From positions 4,154,001 to 4,218,000 of the forward strand of contig NZ_CP108032.1 of NCBI RefSeq assembly GCF_036169555.1: DNA of 64,000 bases, written 5' to 3'. Each line of letters begins with the position of its first letter. Positions within the stretch are counted from its first letter, which is position 1. Of this stretch, positions 18,393 through 26,320 are shown in pieces. This stretch comes from Streptomyces sp. NBC_00306 (GTDB lineage Bacteria > Actinomycetota > Actinomycetes > Streptomycetales > Streptomycetaceae). The notes beneath the pieces are model-generated. The model was not told the origin of the DNA and did no database searches. It worked only from the letters and a program-made list of their open reading frames with translations. Position numbers and translations under genes: made by a program.

Positions 18393-18917
18393 ATGGGCTC
18401 CGAGAGCGACGACGGCGACTTCGAGGAATTCGTCGCCGCCCGCGGCCCGCGACTGCTGCGCATGGCCTGGCTGCTGACCGGCGACGCCCATCTCGCCGAG
18501 GACCTGCTGCAGACGGTGCTGGCCAAGGTGTGGCCGCGCTGGCACAGAATCGCGGCGGACCATCCGGAGGCGTACATACGCAAGGCGCTGGTGCACACCC
18601 ATGCCTCCTGGTGGCGCCGGCGCTGGCGGGGCGAGGTGCCGCACGGGGTGGTCCCCGACACGGCCGCGCAGTGGGACGCGTACGCGGGGGTCGATCTGGA
18701 GCAGTCCCTGGCCGCGGCCGTACGCCTGCTGCCGGTGCGTCAGCGGGCGGTGGTGGTCCTGCGCTACTTCGAGGATCTGAGCGTCGAGGAGACCGCGGCC
18801 ACGCTCGGCTGCGCCCCGGGCACCGTCAAGAGCCAGTCCGCGAAGGCCCTGCGGACCCTGCGGGCGCTGCTGCCCGCGGCCGTCGTGGAAGGCGGTGAGC
18901 GTCGTGCCCGACCGTGA
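18393..18917 (+). CDS. SigE-family ECF RNA polymerase sigma factor
   Basis: A 174-aa sigma-70 ECF factor of the actinobacterial SigE family. Sigma region 2 lies at about residues 8-75 (FEEFVAARGPRLLRMAWLL, AEDLLQTVLAKVWPRW). Region 4 lies at about 105-165 (LPVRQRAVVVLRYFEDLSVEE, APGTVKSQSAKAL). It directs RNA polymerase to envelope- or stress-related promoters in this family. The following gene overlaps it by 23 nt and encodes a membrane protein, the usual place of an anti-sigma factor. Confidence 0.93.
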   Translation: MGSESDDGDFEEFVAARGPRLLRMAWLLTGDAHLAEDLLQTVLAKVWPRWHRIAADHPEAYIRKALVHTHASWWRRRWRGEVPHGVVPDTAAQWDAYAGVDLEQSLAAAVRLLPVRQRAVVVLRYFEDLSVEETAATLGCAPGTVKSQSAKALRTLRALLPAAVVEGGERRARP

Positions 18918-19734
18918 GGGCGACCAGGCCGAATACGCGGAGCAGGAACTCCGTGTCCTGCTGGAGCGGGCGACACCCGATCTGCCCGCGCCCGAAGGAC
19001 GGCTCCAGCAGGTGCGCGAACGCATGGCCCGCCGCCGGCGTATGCGCCGCACCGGGGGCGCCACCGCGGTCGCCGTCACCGCCGTCGTGCTCACCGGAAC
19101 GCTGGCGCCGGACCTCCTGCGCGACGACGGCACCCGGCAGGTGACCCCCGCCGCACCGATGCCCTCGGGGAGGGCGGCGCAGAAGGCGGCGCCGGAGACC
19201 GCCGTGACCTTTCCCGCGCTCGCCGCGCTCACCCTGCGGCTTCCCGAGCGGTGGCGGGCGCTGGCGGTCCCCGAGGCGCCCCGGTTCAAGTCGGCGGCTC
19301 AGGGGTTCGCCGGCAACCAGTTGCCCGGCGCGGTCGACCGGGCCTGCCCGGACAAGGACGTCCGGGGCTGCCCGCCGCTGGAGGTTCTGCGGCCCGGCGG
19401 CGTGTTGCTTACCCTGACGATGGAGCGCAGCGCCGGCCTCGGGACCAAGGCCAGACAGCCGGCGGAGCTGTACGACACGGTCACCGTGACGCCCGCCTGC
19501 CGCAAGATCGGCGGTCGGACGTCCTACAGCACACTGGTCGGCGGCGTACCGGACCCCGACGCAGGGCTTCTGGTCACCCTCTGCGTCGCCACCGGCACAC
19601 CCCGGGGAACGGTGGACGAAGCCCGGCGCATCGTGGCCGGCATGCGGTTCGGCGGCGTGACGGCCTCCCCCGCGCCCACACCGACGCCCTTCGGCACCCT
19701 GCCCGCGACACAGCAGCCGAAGGTCCCGGAATGA
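18895..19734 (+). CDS. Single-pass membrane protein, likely partner or anti-sigma of the ECF sigma factor
   Basis: A 279-aa protein. A charged cytoplasmic N-terminus of about 45 residues (QAEYAEQELRVLLERATPDL) is followed by one transmembrane helix (about 50-68) and a 200-residue extracytoplasmic region ending in a Pro/Thr tail. No HxxxCxxC zinc anti-sigma motif is present, so it would be an atypical anti-sigma factor or membrane sensor. GTG 18895 lies inside the sigma gene; GTG 18904 is the alternative. The stop overlaps the next start (ATGA), so sigma factor, membrane protein and L,D-transpeptidase form one coupled operon. Confidence 0.7.
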   Translation: MSVVPDREGDQAEYAEQELRVLLERATPDLPAPEGRLQQVRERMARRRRMRRTGGATAVAVTAVVLTGTLAPDLLRDDGTRQVTPAAPMPSGRAAQKAAPETAVTFPALAALTLRLPERWRALAVPEAPRFKSAAQGFAGNQLPGAVDRACPDKDVRGCPPLEVLRPGGVLLTLTMERSAGLGTKARQPAELYDTVTVTPACRKIGGRTSYSTLVGGVPDPDAGLLVTLCVATGTPRGTVDEARRIVAGMRFGGVTASPAPTPTPFGTLPATQQPKVPE

Positions 19735-20507
19735 AAGGCCCGTACATGCCCCTGCGGACCGGAGTGATCCCGGCAGTGGCGCTCGCGGCCTCTCTGGTGC
19801 TCACCGGCTGTGGTGCGGGCGTCACCGCGGGGCCGCCGCCCTCCGCGGACACCTCCGCCGTCACGGACACCAAGGGCGGCCGAGCGGGGGCGGCCGAGCC
19901 GCTGAGCGCACGGCCGAAGGAGATACCCGGCATCGGACCGGCGACCCGCGCCCGGATCGGCACGGCCTCCCGCCAGGCACTCGTGGTCACCGGCGGCGCC
20001 CGCGACGCCAACCGCGCCGTCGCCACCCTCTACGAGCGCGACGACACCCGCGGCTGGGAGGCCGTCGCCGGTCCCTGGCCGGCACACAACGCGCTGCGCG
20101 GCTGGACCGAGGACCACCGCCAGAACGATCTGCGGTCACCGATCGGCGTCTTCGGCCTCACGGACGCGGGCGGCCGGCTGCCCGACCCGGGCACGGCGCT
20201 GCCCTACGACCGGGGGCCGGCGTTCACCGCGCGCGGCACGAACTTCGACGGTGAGCCGCTGACCGGGGCGTTCGACTATGTGGTGGCGATCAACTACAAC
20301 CGCAAGCCCGGCACGACCCCGCTGGACTGGACCCGCCCGCTCGGCTCGTCCAAGGGCGGCGGGATCTGGATCCACGTGGACCACGGAGGCGCGACACAGG
20401 GGTGCGTGTCGCTTCCGCGCGGACGGATGAAGGAGCTCCTGAAGAAGCTCGACCCCGACCGGCGGCCGGTCGTGGTGATGGGACCCGCCGAGTCCCTGGC
20501 CCGCTGA
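19731..20507 (+). CDS. Lipoprotein L,D-transpeptidase-like (YkuD) protein
   Basis: A 258-aa predicted lipoprotein with lipobox L-T-G-C at Cys27. The C-terminal YkuD-like domain has the conserved His and Cys in WIHVDHGGATQGCVSL, with the nucleophile at Cys225. Such enzymes make 3-3 cross-links in peptidoglycan, acting outside the membrane. ATG 19731 overlaps the previous stop; ATG 19746 also gives a complete signal peptide. Co-transcription with an ECF sigma factor suggests a cell-wall stress response. Confidence 0.8.
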   Translation: MKGPYMPLRTGVIPAVALAASLVLTGCGAGVTAGPPPSADTSAVTDTKGGRAGAAEPLSARPKEIPGIGPATRARIGTASRQALVVTGGARDANRAVATLYERDDTRGWEAVAGPWPAHNALRGWTEDHRQNDLRSPIGVFGLTDAGGRLPDPGTALPYDRGPAFTARGTNFDGEPLTGAFDYVVAINYNRKPGTTPLDWTRPLGSSKGGGIWIHVDHGGATQGCVSLPRGRMKELLKKLDPDRRPVVVMGPAESLAR

Positions 20508-20528
20508 CTGCGCGGGAGGCACGGAACG

Positions 20529-20559
20529 CGCTGAGCCCCGGCGGTGCCGGGGCTCAGCG
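20529..20559. terminator. Bidirectional terminator between the L,D-transpeptidase gene and metG
   Basis: A 13-bp perfect stem, CGCTGAGCCCCGG with CCGGGGCTCAGCG, has loop CGGTG and sits in a 72-bp convergent gap. Confidence 0.85.
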
Positions 20560-20579
20560 GTTCGAGGTGCGCGACGGCG

Positions 20580-22193
20580 TTACGCCGGCTTCTCCTCCAG
20601 GCGCGGGAACAGCACCGCGCCCTTGGTGACCGTCGCGCCGACCGGCAGCCCGCCCCACTCGCCCGCCTGCTGGACACGCTGGTCCGCGAGAGCGCCGAGA
20701 CCGGCCTCCGCGCCCAGCGAGTCCCACAGCGCCTGCGACGTCTGAGGCATGACCGGGTTCAGCAGGACGGCGACCGCCCGCAGCGACTCCGCCGCCGTGT
20801 AGAGGATCGTCGCGAGACGTGCCTGGCCCTCGGGCGAGGTGTCCTTGGCGACCTTCCAGGGCTCCTGCTCGGTGATGTAGCCGTTGACCTGCTTCACGAA
20901 CTCGAAGACCGACAGGATGCCGCCCTGGAAGTCCAGCTCGTCACCGATCTTGCGGTCGGCCTCGGCGACCGCCCGGGCCAGACCCTCCTGGACCGCCTTC
21001 TCGGCATCGCCGGACGCCGTGGCCTCCGGCAGCACGCCGCCGAAGTACTTGCCGACCATCGCCGCGACCCGGGACGCGAGGTTGCCGTAGTCGTTGGCGA
21101 GCTCACTGGTGTACCGGGCGGTGAAGTCCTCCCAGGAGAACGAGCCGTCCTGGCCGAACGAGATCGCGCGCAGGAAGTACCAGCGGTACGCGTCCACGCC
21201 GAAGTGCGAGGTCAGGTCCTGCGGCTTGATGCCGGTCAGGTTCGACTTCGACATCTTCTCGCCACCGACCATCAGCCAGCCGTTGCACGCGACCTTGCCG
21301 GGCACCGGCAGACCCTGCGCCATCAGCATCGCGGGCCAGATGATCGCGTGGAACCGCAGGATGTCCTTGCCGATCAGGTGCACGTTCGCCGGGAAGGTCT
21401 CCTCGAACTTCGCCGGGTTCTCGTTGTAGCCGACGGCGGTCGCATAGTTGAGGAGCGCGTCGATCCACACGTAGATCACGTGCTTGTCGTCCCACGGCAC
21501 CTTCACGCCCCAGTCGAACGTCGACCGGGAGATCGACAGGTCCTGGAGGCCCTGCTTGACGAAGTTCATGACTTCGTTGCGGGCCGACTCGGGCTGGATG
21601 AAGCCGGGGTCGGCCTCGTAGAGCTCCAGCAGCTTCGGACCGTACTCGCTGAGCTTGAAGAAGTAGTTCTCCTCCTTGAGGAGCTCCACCGGCGTCTTGT
21701 GGATCGAGCAGAGCTTCTGCCCGGCGAACTCGCCCTCGCCGTCGATCAGGTCGCCGGGGAGCTTGTACTCCTCGCAGCCCACGCAGTACGGGCCCTCGTA
21801 GCCGCCCTTGTAGATCTCGCCCTTGTCGTACAGGTCCTGCACGAACTCCTGCACACGGTCCGTGTGCCGCTTCTCCGTCGTCCGGATGAAGTCGTCGTTC
21901 GCGATGTTCAGGTGCTCCCAGAGAGGCTTCCAGGCCTCTTCCACGAGCTTGTCGCACCACTCCTGGGGCGTGACGCCGTTCGCCTCGGCAGTGCGCATGA
22001 TCTTCTGACCGTGCTCGTCCGTGCCGGTGAGGTACCACACCTTCTCACCGCGCTGGCGGTGCCAGCGGGTGAGCACGTCGCCTGCGACGGTCGTATAGGC
22101 GTGGCCCAGGTGAGGAGCGTCGTTGACGTAGTAGATGGGGGTCGTGACGTAGTACGCCTTCGCCCCCTGCTTCTCGGATCCAGTGGCCGCCAT
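20580..22193 (-). CDS. metG: Methionine--tRNA ligase
   Basis: A 537-aa class I synthetase. The HIGH-type motif is HLGH in DAPHLGHAYTT. The Zn-knuckle region has CVGCEEY and a downstream C-S-I-H. The KMSKS loop is GEKMSKSNL near residue 310. The anticodon-binding helical domain occupies the C-terminal third. It lacks the C-terminal tRNA-binding extension of the longer type. It charges initiator and elongator tRNA-Met. Confidence 0.97.
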   Translation of the reverse strand: MAATGSEKQGAKAYYVTTPIYYVNDAPHLGHAYTTVAGDVLTRWHRQRGEKVWYLTGTDEHGQKIMRTAEANGVTPQEWCDKLVEEAWKPLWEHLNIANDDFIRTTEKRHTDRVQEFVQDLYDKGEIYKGGYEGPYCVGCEEYKLPGDLIDGEGEFAGQKLCSIHKTPVELLKEENYFFKLSEYGPKLLELYEADPGFIQPESARNEVMNFVKQGLQDLSISRSTFDWGVKVPWDDKHVIYVWIDALLNYATAVGYNENPAKFEETFPANVHLIGKDILRFHAIIWPAMLMAQGLPVPGKVACNGWLMVGGEKMSKSNLTGIKPQDLTSHFGVDAYRWYFLRAISFGQDGSFSWEDFTARYTSELANDYGNLASRVAAMVGKYFGGVLPEATASGDAEKAVQEGLARAVAEADRKIGDELDFQGGILSVFEFVKQVNGYITEQEPWKVAKDTSPEGQARLATILYTAAESLRAVAVLLNPVMPQTSQALWDSLGAEAGLGALADQRVQQAGEWGGLPVGATVTKGAVLFPRLEEKPA

Positions 22194-22339
22194 GGTCGAA
22201 ATCCTAACGGCCTCCGGAAGGTCACCTCACCCGGATAAACCCCGGCCACCGGGACGGAGACGTCCGCGAAACATCCTGTGCCGTAAAAAGACGCATCCTG
22301 GGAGGAGAGGCGGCGCGGACTGTGCAGGGGGAGGACAAC

Positions 22340-22993
22340 ATGCGGGTACTGGTCGCCGAGGACGAACAGGTTCTGGCAGAACTGGTCGCCACGGGGCTGC
22401 GGCGGGCCGGATTCGCCGTCGACACCGTCTACACCGGGGACGCGGCCCTCGCCTACCTCGGACTGCACGACTACGACGTCGTCGTCCTCGACCGCGACCT
22501 GCCGCGGGTGCACGGCGACCAGGTGGCCCGCGAACTGGTCGCCTCCGCCGCCCGCACCCGCATCCTGATGCTGACCGCGGCCTCGTCCATGGAGGACCGG
22601 GTGGAGGGGCTCGACCTCGGGGCGGACGACTATCTGGGCAAGCCCTTCGAGTTCCCCGAGCTGGTCTCCCGGGTCCGTGCGCTGCGCCGGCGCAGCGCAC
22701 GGCCGGTGCCGCCGCTGCTGGAGCGCCAGGGCGTCCGGCTGGACACGGTCCGGCGCACGGCCGAGCGCGACGGCCGGGATCTCGACCTCTCACCGAAGGA
22801 GTTCTCGGTGCTCCAGATCCTGCTGGAGGCGGACGGGGCGCCGGTCTCGGCGGAGGAACTGCTGGAGCGGGCGTGGGACGCGCACGCCGATCCCTTCACC
22901 GGCGCGGTCCGGGTCTGTATGAGCAAGCTGCGGTCGAAGCTGGGGGAGCCCGCGCTGATCCGTACGGTCCAGGGTGTGGGGTACGCCCTGTGA
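22340..22993 (+). CDS. OmpR/PhoB-type response regulator
   Basis: A 217-aa regulator. The receiver domain (about 1-118) has the acidic pair ED (residues 7-8), phospho-acceptor Asp51 (VVVLDRDLP) and Lys in LGKPFEF. The winged-helix DNA-binding domain (about 125-217) has the LSPKEFSVLQ segment and ends RTVQGVGYAL. ATG 22340 has GGGGGAGG at the right spacing. A GTG at 22322 would add six residues that are not in the fold. It is coupled to the histidine kinase by overlapping codons (GTGA). Confidence 0.93.
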   Translation: MRVLVAEDEQVLAELVATGLRRAGFAVDTVYTGDAALAYLGLHDYDVVVLDRDLPRVHGDQVARELVASAARTRILMLTAASSMEDRVEGLDLGADDYLGKPFEFPELVSRVRALRRRSARPVPPLLERQGVRLDTVRRTAERDGRDLDLSPKEFSVLQILLEADGAPVSAEELLERAWDAHADPFTGAVRVCMSKLRSKLGEPALIRTVQGVGYAL

Positions 22994-24117
22994 GCCGCGA
23001 CGGCCTGGGGCCCGGCTCGATGATCCGGACCCGGATCGCCCTCGTCTACGGAGGCGTCTTCCTGGTCCTCGGCGCCTGTCTGCTCGGCATCGTCAACGTC
23101 CTCTCGCGCGCCGGTACGCACGACAAGGTGACCGCCATCAGGGCACGCGCCGTACCGGAACTGCCGGTGCGGGACGTGCGGGGCGCGACCGTGGTGCAGC
23201 TGACCGAGAGCGTCCAGGCCGAGGCGGGGCGGCAGATGCTGATCTGGTCGGTGTTCGCCCTGCTGGCGACGGCGCTCTGCGCGGTCGTGGTGGGGTGGTG
23301 GACCGCCGGGCGGGTGCTGCGGCCCGTGCACGCCATGACGGCGAAGGCACGGACCCTCTCGGAGCGGGCGCTGCCGGAGGTCCCGCCGGGCGGGGGCTGG
23401 GGAAGGATCGGCGCGAGCGGCCCCGACGACGAGCTCAAGGAGCTCGGCGACACGCTGGACTCACTGCTGGCCCGGCTGGAGAAGGCGTTCGACAGTCAGC
23501 GGCGGTTCATCGCGAACGCCTCGCACGAGCTGCGTACGCCGCTGGCCACCCAGCGCACCGCGATCCAGGTGGGTCTGCACGCGGACGTCACCCCCGAGGA
23601 ACTGGCCGCGACCAAAGGGGTGTTGCTCGACAGCAACCGGCGCAGCGAACGGCTCATCGAAGGGCTGCTGGTCCTGGCGCGCAGCGAACGGGGGCTGGCG
23701 GAACACGAGGACGTCGACCTCGGGGAGGTCGTCGCGGAGGAGGCCGCGCGGTACGACGTGACGGCGCGGGTGGCGCAGGGCGCGGTGGTGCGGGGGAACC
23801 GGCTGCTGCTGGCGCAGCTGGTGCGCAACCTGGTGGCGAACGCGGTCGACCACAACATCCCGGACGGCACGGTGGCGGTCGCGGTGTCGGGCGGTGTGTT
23901 CACCGTCGTCAACACCGGTCCGGTCGTCCCCGCGGAGGAGATCGCGGCGCTGTTCGAGCCGTTCCGGCGAGGGGAAGGGCGGGACCGGATGGGCCCCGGG
24001 GCGGGCCTGGGGCTCTCGATCGTCCGCACGATCGCGCAGGCGCACGGCGGCACGGTGACGGCCGAGCCGGGGCCCGAGGGCGGGCTGGCCGTCACCGTGG
24101 CGCTGCCTGTGGACTAG
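22990..24117 (+). CDS. Sensor histidine kinase
   Basis: A 375-aa membrane kinase. TM1 is at about residues 13-37 and TM2 at 84-106, with a short extracytoplasmic loop of about 45 residues, then HAMP, and HisKA with His179 in NASHELRTPL. HATPase_c has N-box NLVANAVDH and G-boxes GPGAGLGLSIV. The small sensor loop suggests that it senses in or near the membrane. GTG 22990 overlaps the regulator stop. The stop codon TAG lies inside the left end of the inverted-repeat element at 24114. Confidence 0.93.
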   Translation: MSRDGLGPGSMIRTRIALVYGGVFLVLGACLLGIVNVLSRAGTHDKVTAIRARAVPELPVRDVRGATVVQLTESVQAEAGRQMLIWSVFALLATALCAVVVGWWTAGRVLRPVHAMTAKARTLSERALPEVPPGGGWGRIGASGPDDELKELGDTLDSLLARLEKAFDSQRRFIANASHELRTPLATQRTAIQVGLHADVTPEELAATKGVLLDSNRRSERLIEGLLVLARSERGLAEHEDVDLGEVVAEEAARYDVTARVAQGAVVRGNRLLLAQLVRNLVANAVDHNIPDGTVAVAVSGGVFTVVNTGPVVPAEEIAALFEPFRRGEGRDRMGPGAGLGLSIVRTIAQAHGGTVTAEPGPEGGLAVTVALPVD

Positions 24118-24293
24118 GTCGTGTCCGCAACGTCTCGTCAGGGTCGCGACGCCCAGCACGCACCCTCGCTGCGTTGCCGATACGCCCGAGTAGCTCCGCT
24201 ACGAGGGCGCACCGGCGCCTTGCGATCGCACGCACCGGACGCCGCGACCCCCGCCCTGCGGGCGGACGACGATACTTTGCGGACACTCCCTAG
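24114..24293. repeat. MITE-like inverted-repeat element in a convergent gap
   Basis: A 180-bp element with 17-bp terminal inverted repeats. The left end is CTAGGTCGTGTCCGCAA (24114-24130); the right end is the inverse of CTAGGGAGTGTCCGCAA (24277-24293); 15 of 17 positions match. The inside is also palindromic: 24183-24194 pairs with 24198-24209 around loop TCC, with two central mismatches. No ORF is inside. Both flanking genes end within the terminal CTAG, so the element supplies both stop codons and probably a bidirectional terminator. Partial relatives lie at 7485 and 57202. Confidence 0.7.
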
Positions 24294-26023
24294 AGCTTCC
24301 AGGTCTTCAGCAGACCGCCGAACACCTCGGCGTCCGACAGGTCGCGCGGTGCCGGGCCCGCGTGGAAGAACCCGGCGTTGTCGACGGAGAGCTTGCGGAG
24401 GTAGTCGAACGCCTTCGCGTCGTGCTCGCCGAAGGCGACGAACTGCCAGAACACCTTCTTGTCCGCCGCTGCGGCCAGCGCGTCGGTGGCGGCCGTCTTG
24501 GACTCGGGAGCGCCGTCCGTCTGGAAGATCACGAACGCGGGGGCGTCGGTGCCGGCCTTGGCGTGCAGGGCGAGCACCTCCTCGACGGCGAGGTGGTAGT
24601 TGGTCCGGCCCATGCGCCCGAGGGAGTCGTGCAGTTCGTCGATGCGGCCCTCGTACGCGTCGAGGGTGAGCTCGCCGGTCCCGTCGATCTCGGTCGAGAA
24701 GAACACCACGCCGACACCTGCGTCCGCGTCCAGCTCGGCGGCGAGGGCGAGGGCCTGCTCGCCGAGGTGCTGGGCGCTGCCGTCCTTGAAGTACGGCCGC
24801 ATGGACCCGGACCGGTCGAGGACGAGGTAGACGCGGGCACGGGCGGAGGAGAGCCCGGCGTCGGCGAGGGCGGCGCGGGCGGCGTCCCGACGGGCGGCCA
24901 GGGAGGCGGTGGCCCCGGTTGCCGTCTTGGCCGGCTCGGGCTCGGGCGCCGAGGCGGCCTTCGCGGTGGCGCGCTTGGCGGGAGCGGACTTCTTGGTCGC
25001 GGCGGCCTTGGTGGCAGCCTTGGCGGCGGGCTTGTCGCCGGCGTCGGCCTCCGTCGTGGCGGGAGCGGCAGCGGCCTTGGCCGGTGCCTTCTTCGCCGGT
25101 GCCTTCTTGGCCGGGGCCTTCTTGGCGGTGGTCTTCCGGGGCTTGGCAGGGGCGGGCGTCTCGGCCTTCGCCTCGGCGGCGGGCTTGTCGGCCGCGTCCG
25201 CTGCGGCGGCGGGCTCGGGGGTGGCCGCCTCGGCAGCCGCCGGAGCCTTCTCGGCCTTCGCCTCGGCGGCGGGCTCGGCCGCGGGTTCTGCCGACTTCGG
25301 GGCGGTCTCGGCCTTCGGCTTCGCTTCGGCCTTCGTGGCGGCCGACTTGGCGGGTGCCGGGTTCTTCTCGGCCTTCGGCTCGGTGGCGGGCTCGGCCGCG
25401 GGGGCTGCCGACTTCGTGGCGTCGGCGGCCTCTTCGGCAGCTTCCGGCTTCGCCGGAGCCTTCTCGGCCTTCGCCTCGGCGGCGGGCTTGTCGGCCGCGG
25501 GGGCTTCCTGCTTCGCGGGGGTCTGGGCCTTCGGCTTCGCTTCGGCCTTCGTGGCGGCCGACTTGGCGGGCGCCGGGTTCTTCTCGGCCTTCGGCTCGGT
25601 GGCGGGCTCGGCCGCGGGGGCTGCCGACTTCGTGGCGTCGGCGGCCTCTTCGGCCGCCTCCGCCTTCGCCTCGACGGGCGCGGCCGCGGAGCGCGCGGAC
25701 TCCTCCGGCTTCGCCGGTGCCGGGACCACCTCGGGCGCCGCGGACTCCGGCTTCGCCGGGGCCGTCTCCGGGTCCGGTTCCGTCCTCGCCTGGTGCGGGA
25801 CCGACTTCTTCCGGCCCTTGGGGGCCGCCTTGTCGAACGCGGCCGAGACCAGGTCCGCCGCTCTGTCCGCCGGAGTCGGTGCCGGCACCGTCGCCGAGGA
25901 CGGCGAGGTCGTCGTGGCGGTCTCCGTGCGTTCCGACTGGGGCGGGACGGATGCTGCCGTCGACTCGGTGGGCTCCGACCGGTCGCGACCGAATACCTTG
26001 CGCAGCAAGCTCCGAATGCCCAT
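24290..26023 (-). CDS. TerF-like von Willebrand A domain protein with long histone-H1-like Ala/Lys/Pro tail
   Basis: A 577-aa protein. The N-terminus starts [17 protein letters not shown]. Residues about 30-375 are low-complexity Ala/Glu/Lys/Pro sequence, including three tandem A-K-K-A-P units typical of histone-H1-like tails. Residues about 390-577 form a vWA domain with the MIDAS motif D-R-S-G-S and close resemblance to TerF-like vWA proteins of tellurite/stress systems. No other ter genes lie nearby. ATG 26023 has AAAGG at 8-9 nt; upstream ATGs lack one. Internal 128-bp DNA repeats suggest that the tail length varies between strains. Confidence 0.8.
   Translation of the reverse strand: MGIRSLLRKVFGRDRSEPTESTAASVPPQSERTETATTTSPSSATVPAPTPADRAADLVSAAFDKAAPKGRKKSVPHQARTEPDPETAPAKPESAAPEVVPAPAKPEESARSAAAPVEAKAEAAEEAADATKSAAPAAEPATEPKAEKNPAPAKSAATKAEAKPKAQTPAKQEAPAADKPAAEAKAEKAPAKPEAAEEAADATKSAAPAAEPATEPKAEKNPAPAKSAATKAEAKPKAETAPKSAEPAAEPAAEAKAEKAPAAAEAATPEPAAAADAADKPAAEAKAETPAPAKPRKTTAKKAPAKKAPAKKAPAKAAAAPATTEADAGDKPAAKAATKAAATKKSAPAKRATAKAASAPEPEPAKTATGATASLAARRDAARAALADAGLSSARARVYLVLDRSGSMRPYFKDGSAQHLGEQALALAAELDADAGVGVVFFSTEIDGTGELTLDAYEGRIDELHDSLGRMGRTNYHLAVEEVLALHAKAGTDAPAFVIFQTDGAPESKTAATDALAAAADKKVFWQFVAFGEHDAKAFDYLRKLSVDNAGFFHAGPAPRDLSDAEVFGGLLKTWKL
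25311..25654. repeat. Direct 128-bp repeats inside the vWA gene
   Basis: Copies at 25311-25438 and 25527-25654 differ at one position (T versus C, in CGGGTGCCGG and CGGGCGCCGG). Their period is 216 bp, a multiple of three. They encode a roughly 42-residue segment containing [18 protein letters not shown] twice. Gain or loss of a unit would keep the reading frame. Confidence 0.9.
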
Positions 26024-26208
26024 GTGCGAGGCCTTTCGCATGAGTTGAGTGCGATGAATGTCCGCACATGGGCCGGGGTGTCCAAGGTGTGTCCTGGCCA
26101 GGGCGGACACGTAAGGTTAGCCGCCGTCCCGCCGGGAGCCCGGCAGGGGCGGGGGACCCGGCGCCGGACCGTTCGTGAACACCCGTCCGCCCGCACAGGC
26201 AGCTCCGG

Positions 26209-26230
26209 ATTCATCCACCGTTCACCTCGT
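26209..26230 (+). promoter_or_regulatory. Candidate PHO box upstream of phoX
   Basis: Two consecutive 11-bp direct-repeat units, ATTCATCCACC and GTTCACCTCGT, match the Streptomyces PhoP operator plan (repeats of GTTCACC-type units). They end about 90 nt before the phoX start, a normal distance for PhoP activation. Confidence 0.6.
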
Positions 26231-26320
26231 AGCTGCCACCTTGCACATGACCGCCCCTAATGTCACAGCCGGATCTTTTCCGACACGCTGTCGGCGCGGG
26301 GTGCGCCGTAGGAGGACGAA

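Noticed and set aside
24114-24293. Intact insertion sequence
   Set aside because: No transposase frame inside 180 bp; only a non-autonomous inverted-repeat element can be claimed.
24138-26260. Several long open frames on both strands across the vWA gene, including Ala/Gly/Ser- and Arg/Pro-rich ones of over 370 codons
   Set aside because: All are shadows of the Ala/Lys-repeat region; only the minus-strand frame from 26023 has a ribosome site and a recognisable vWA domain.
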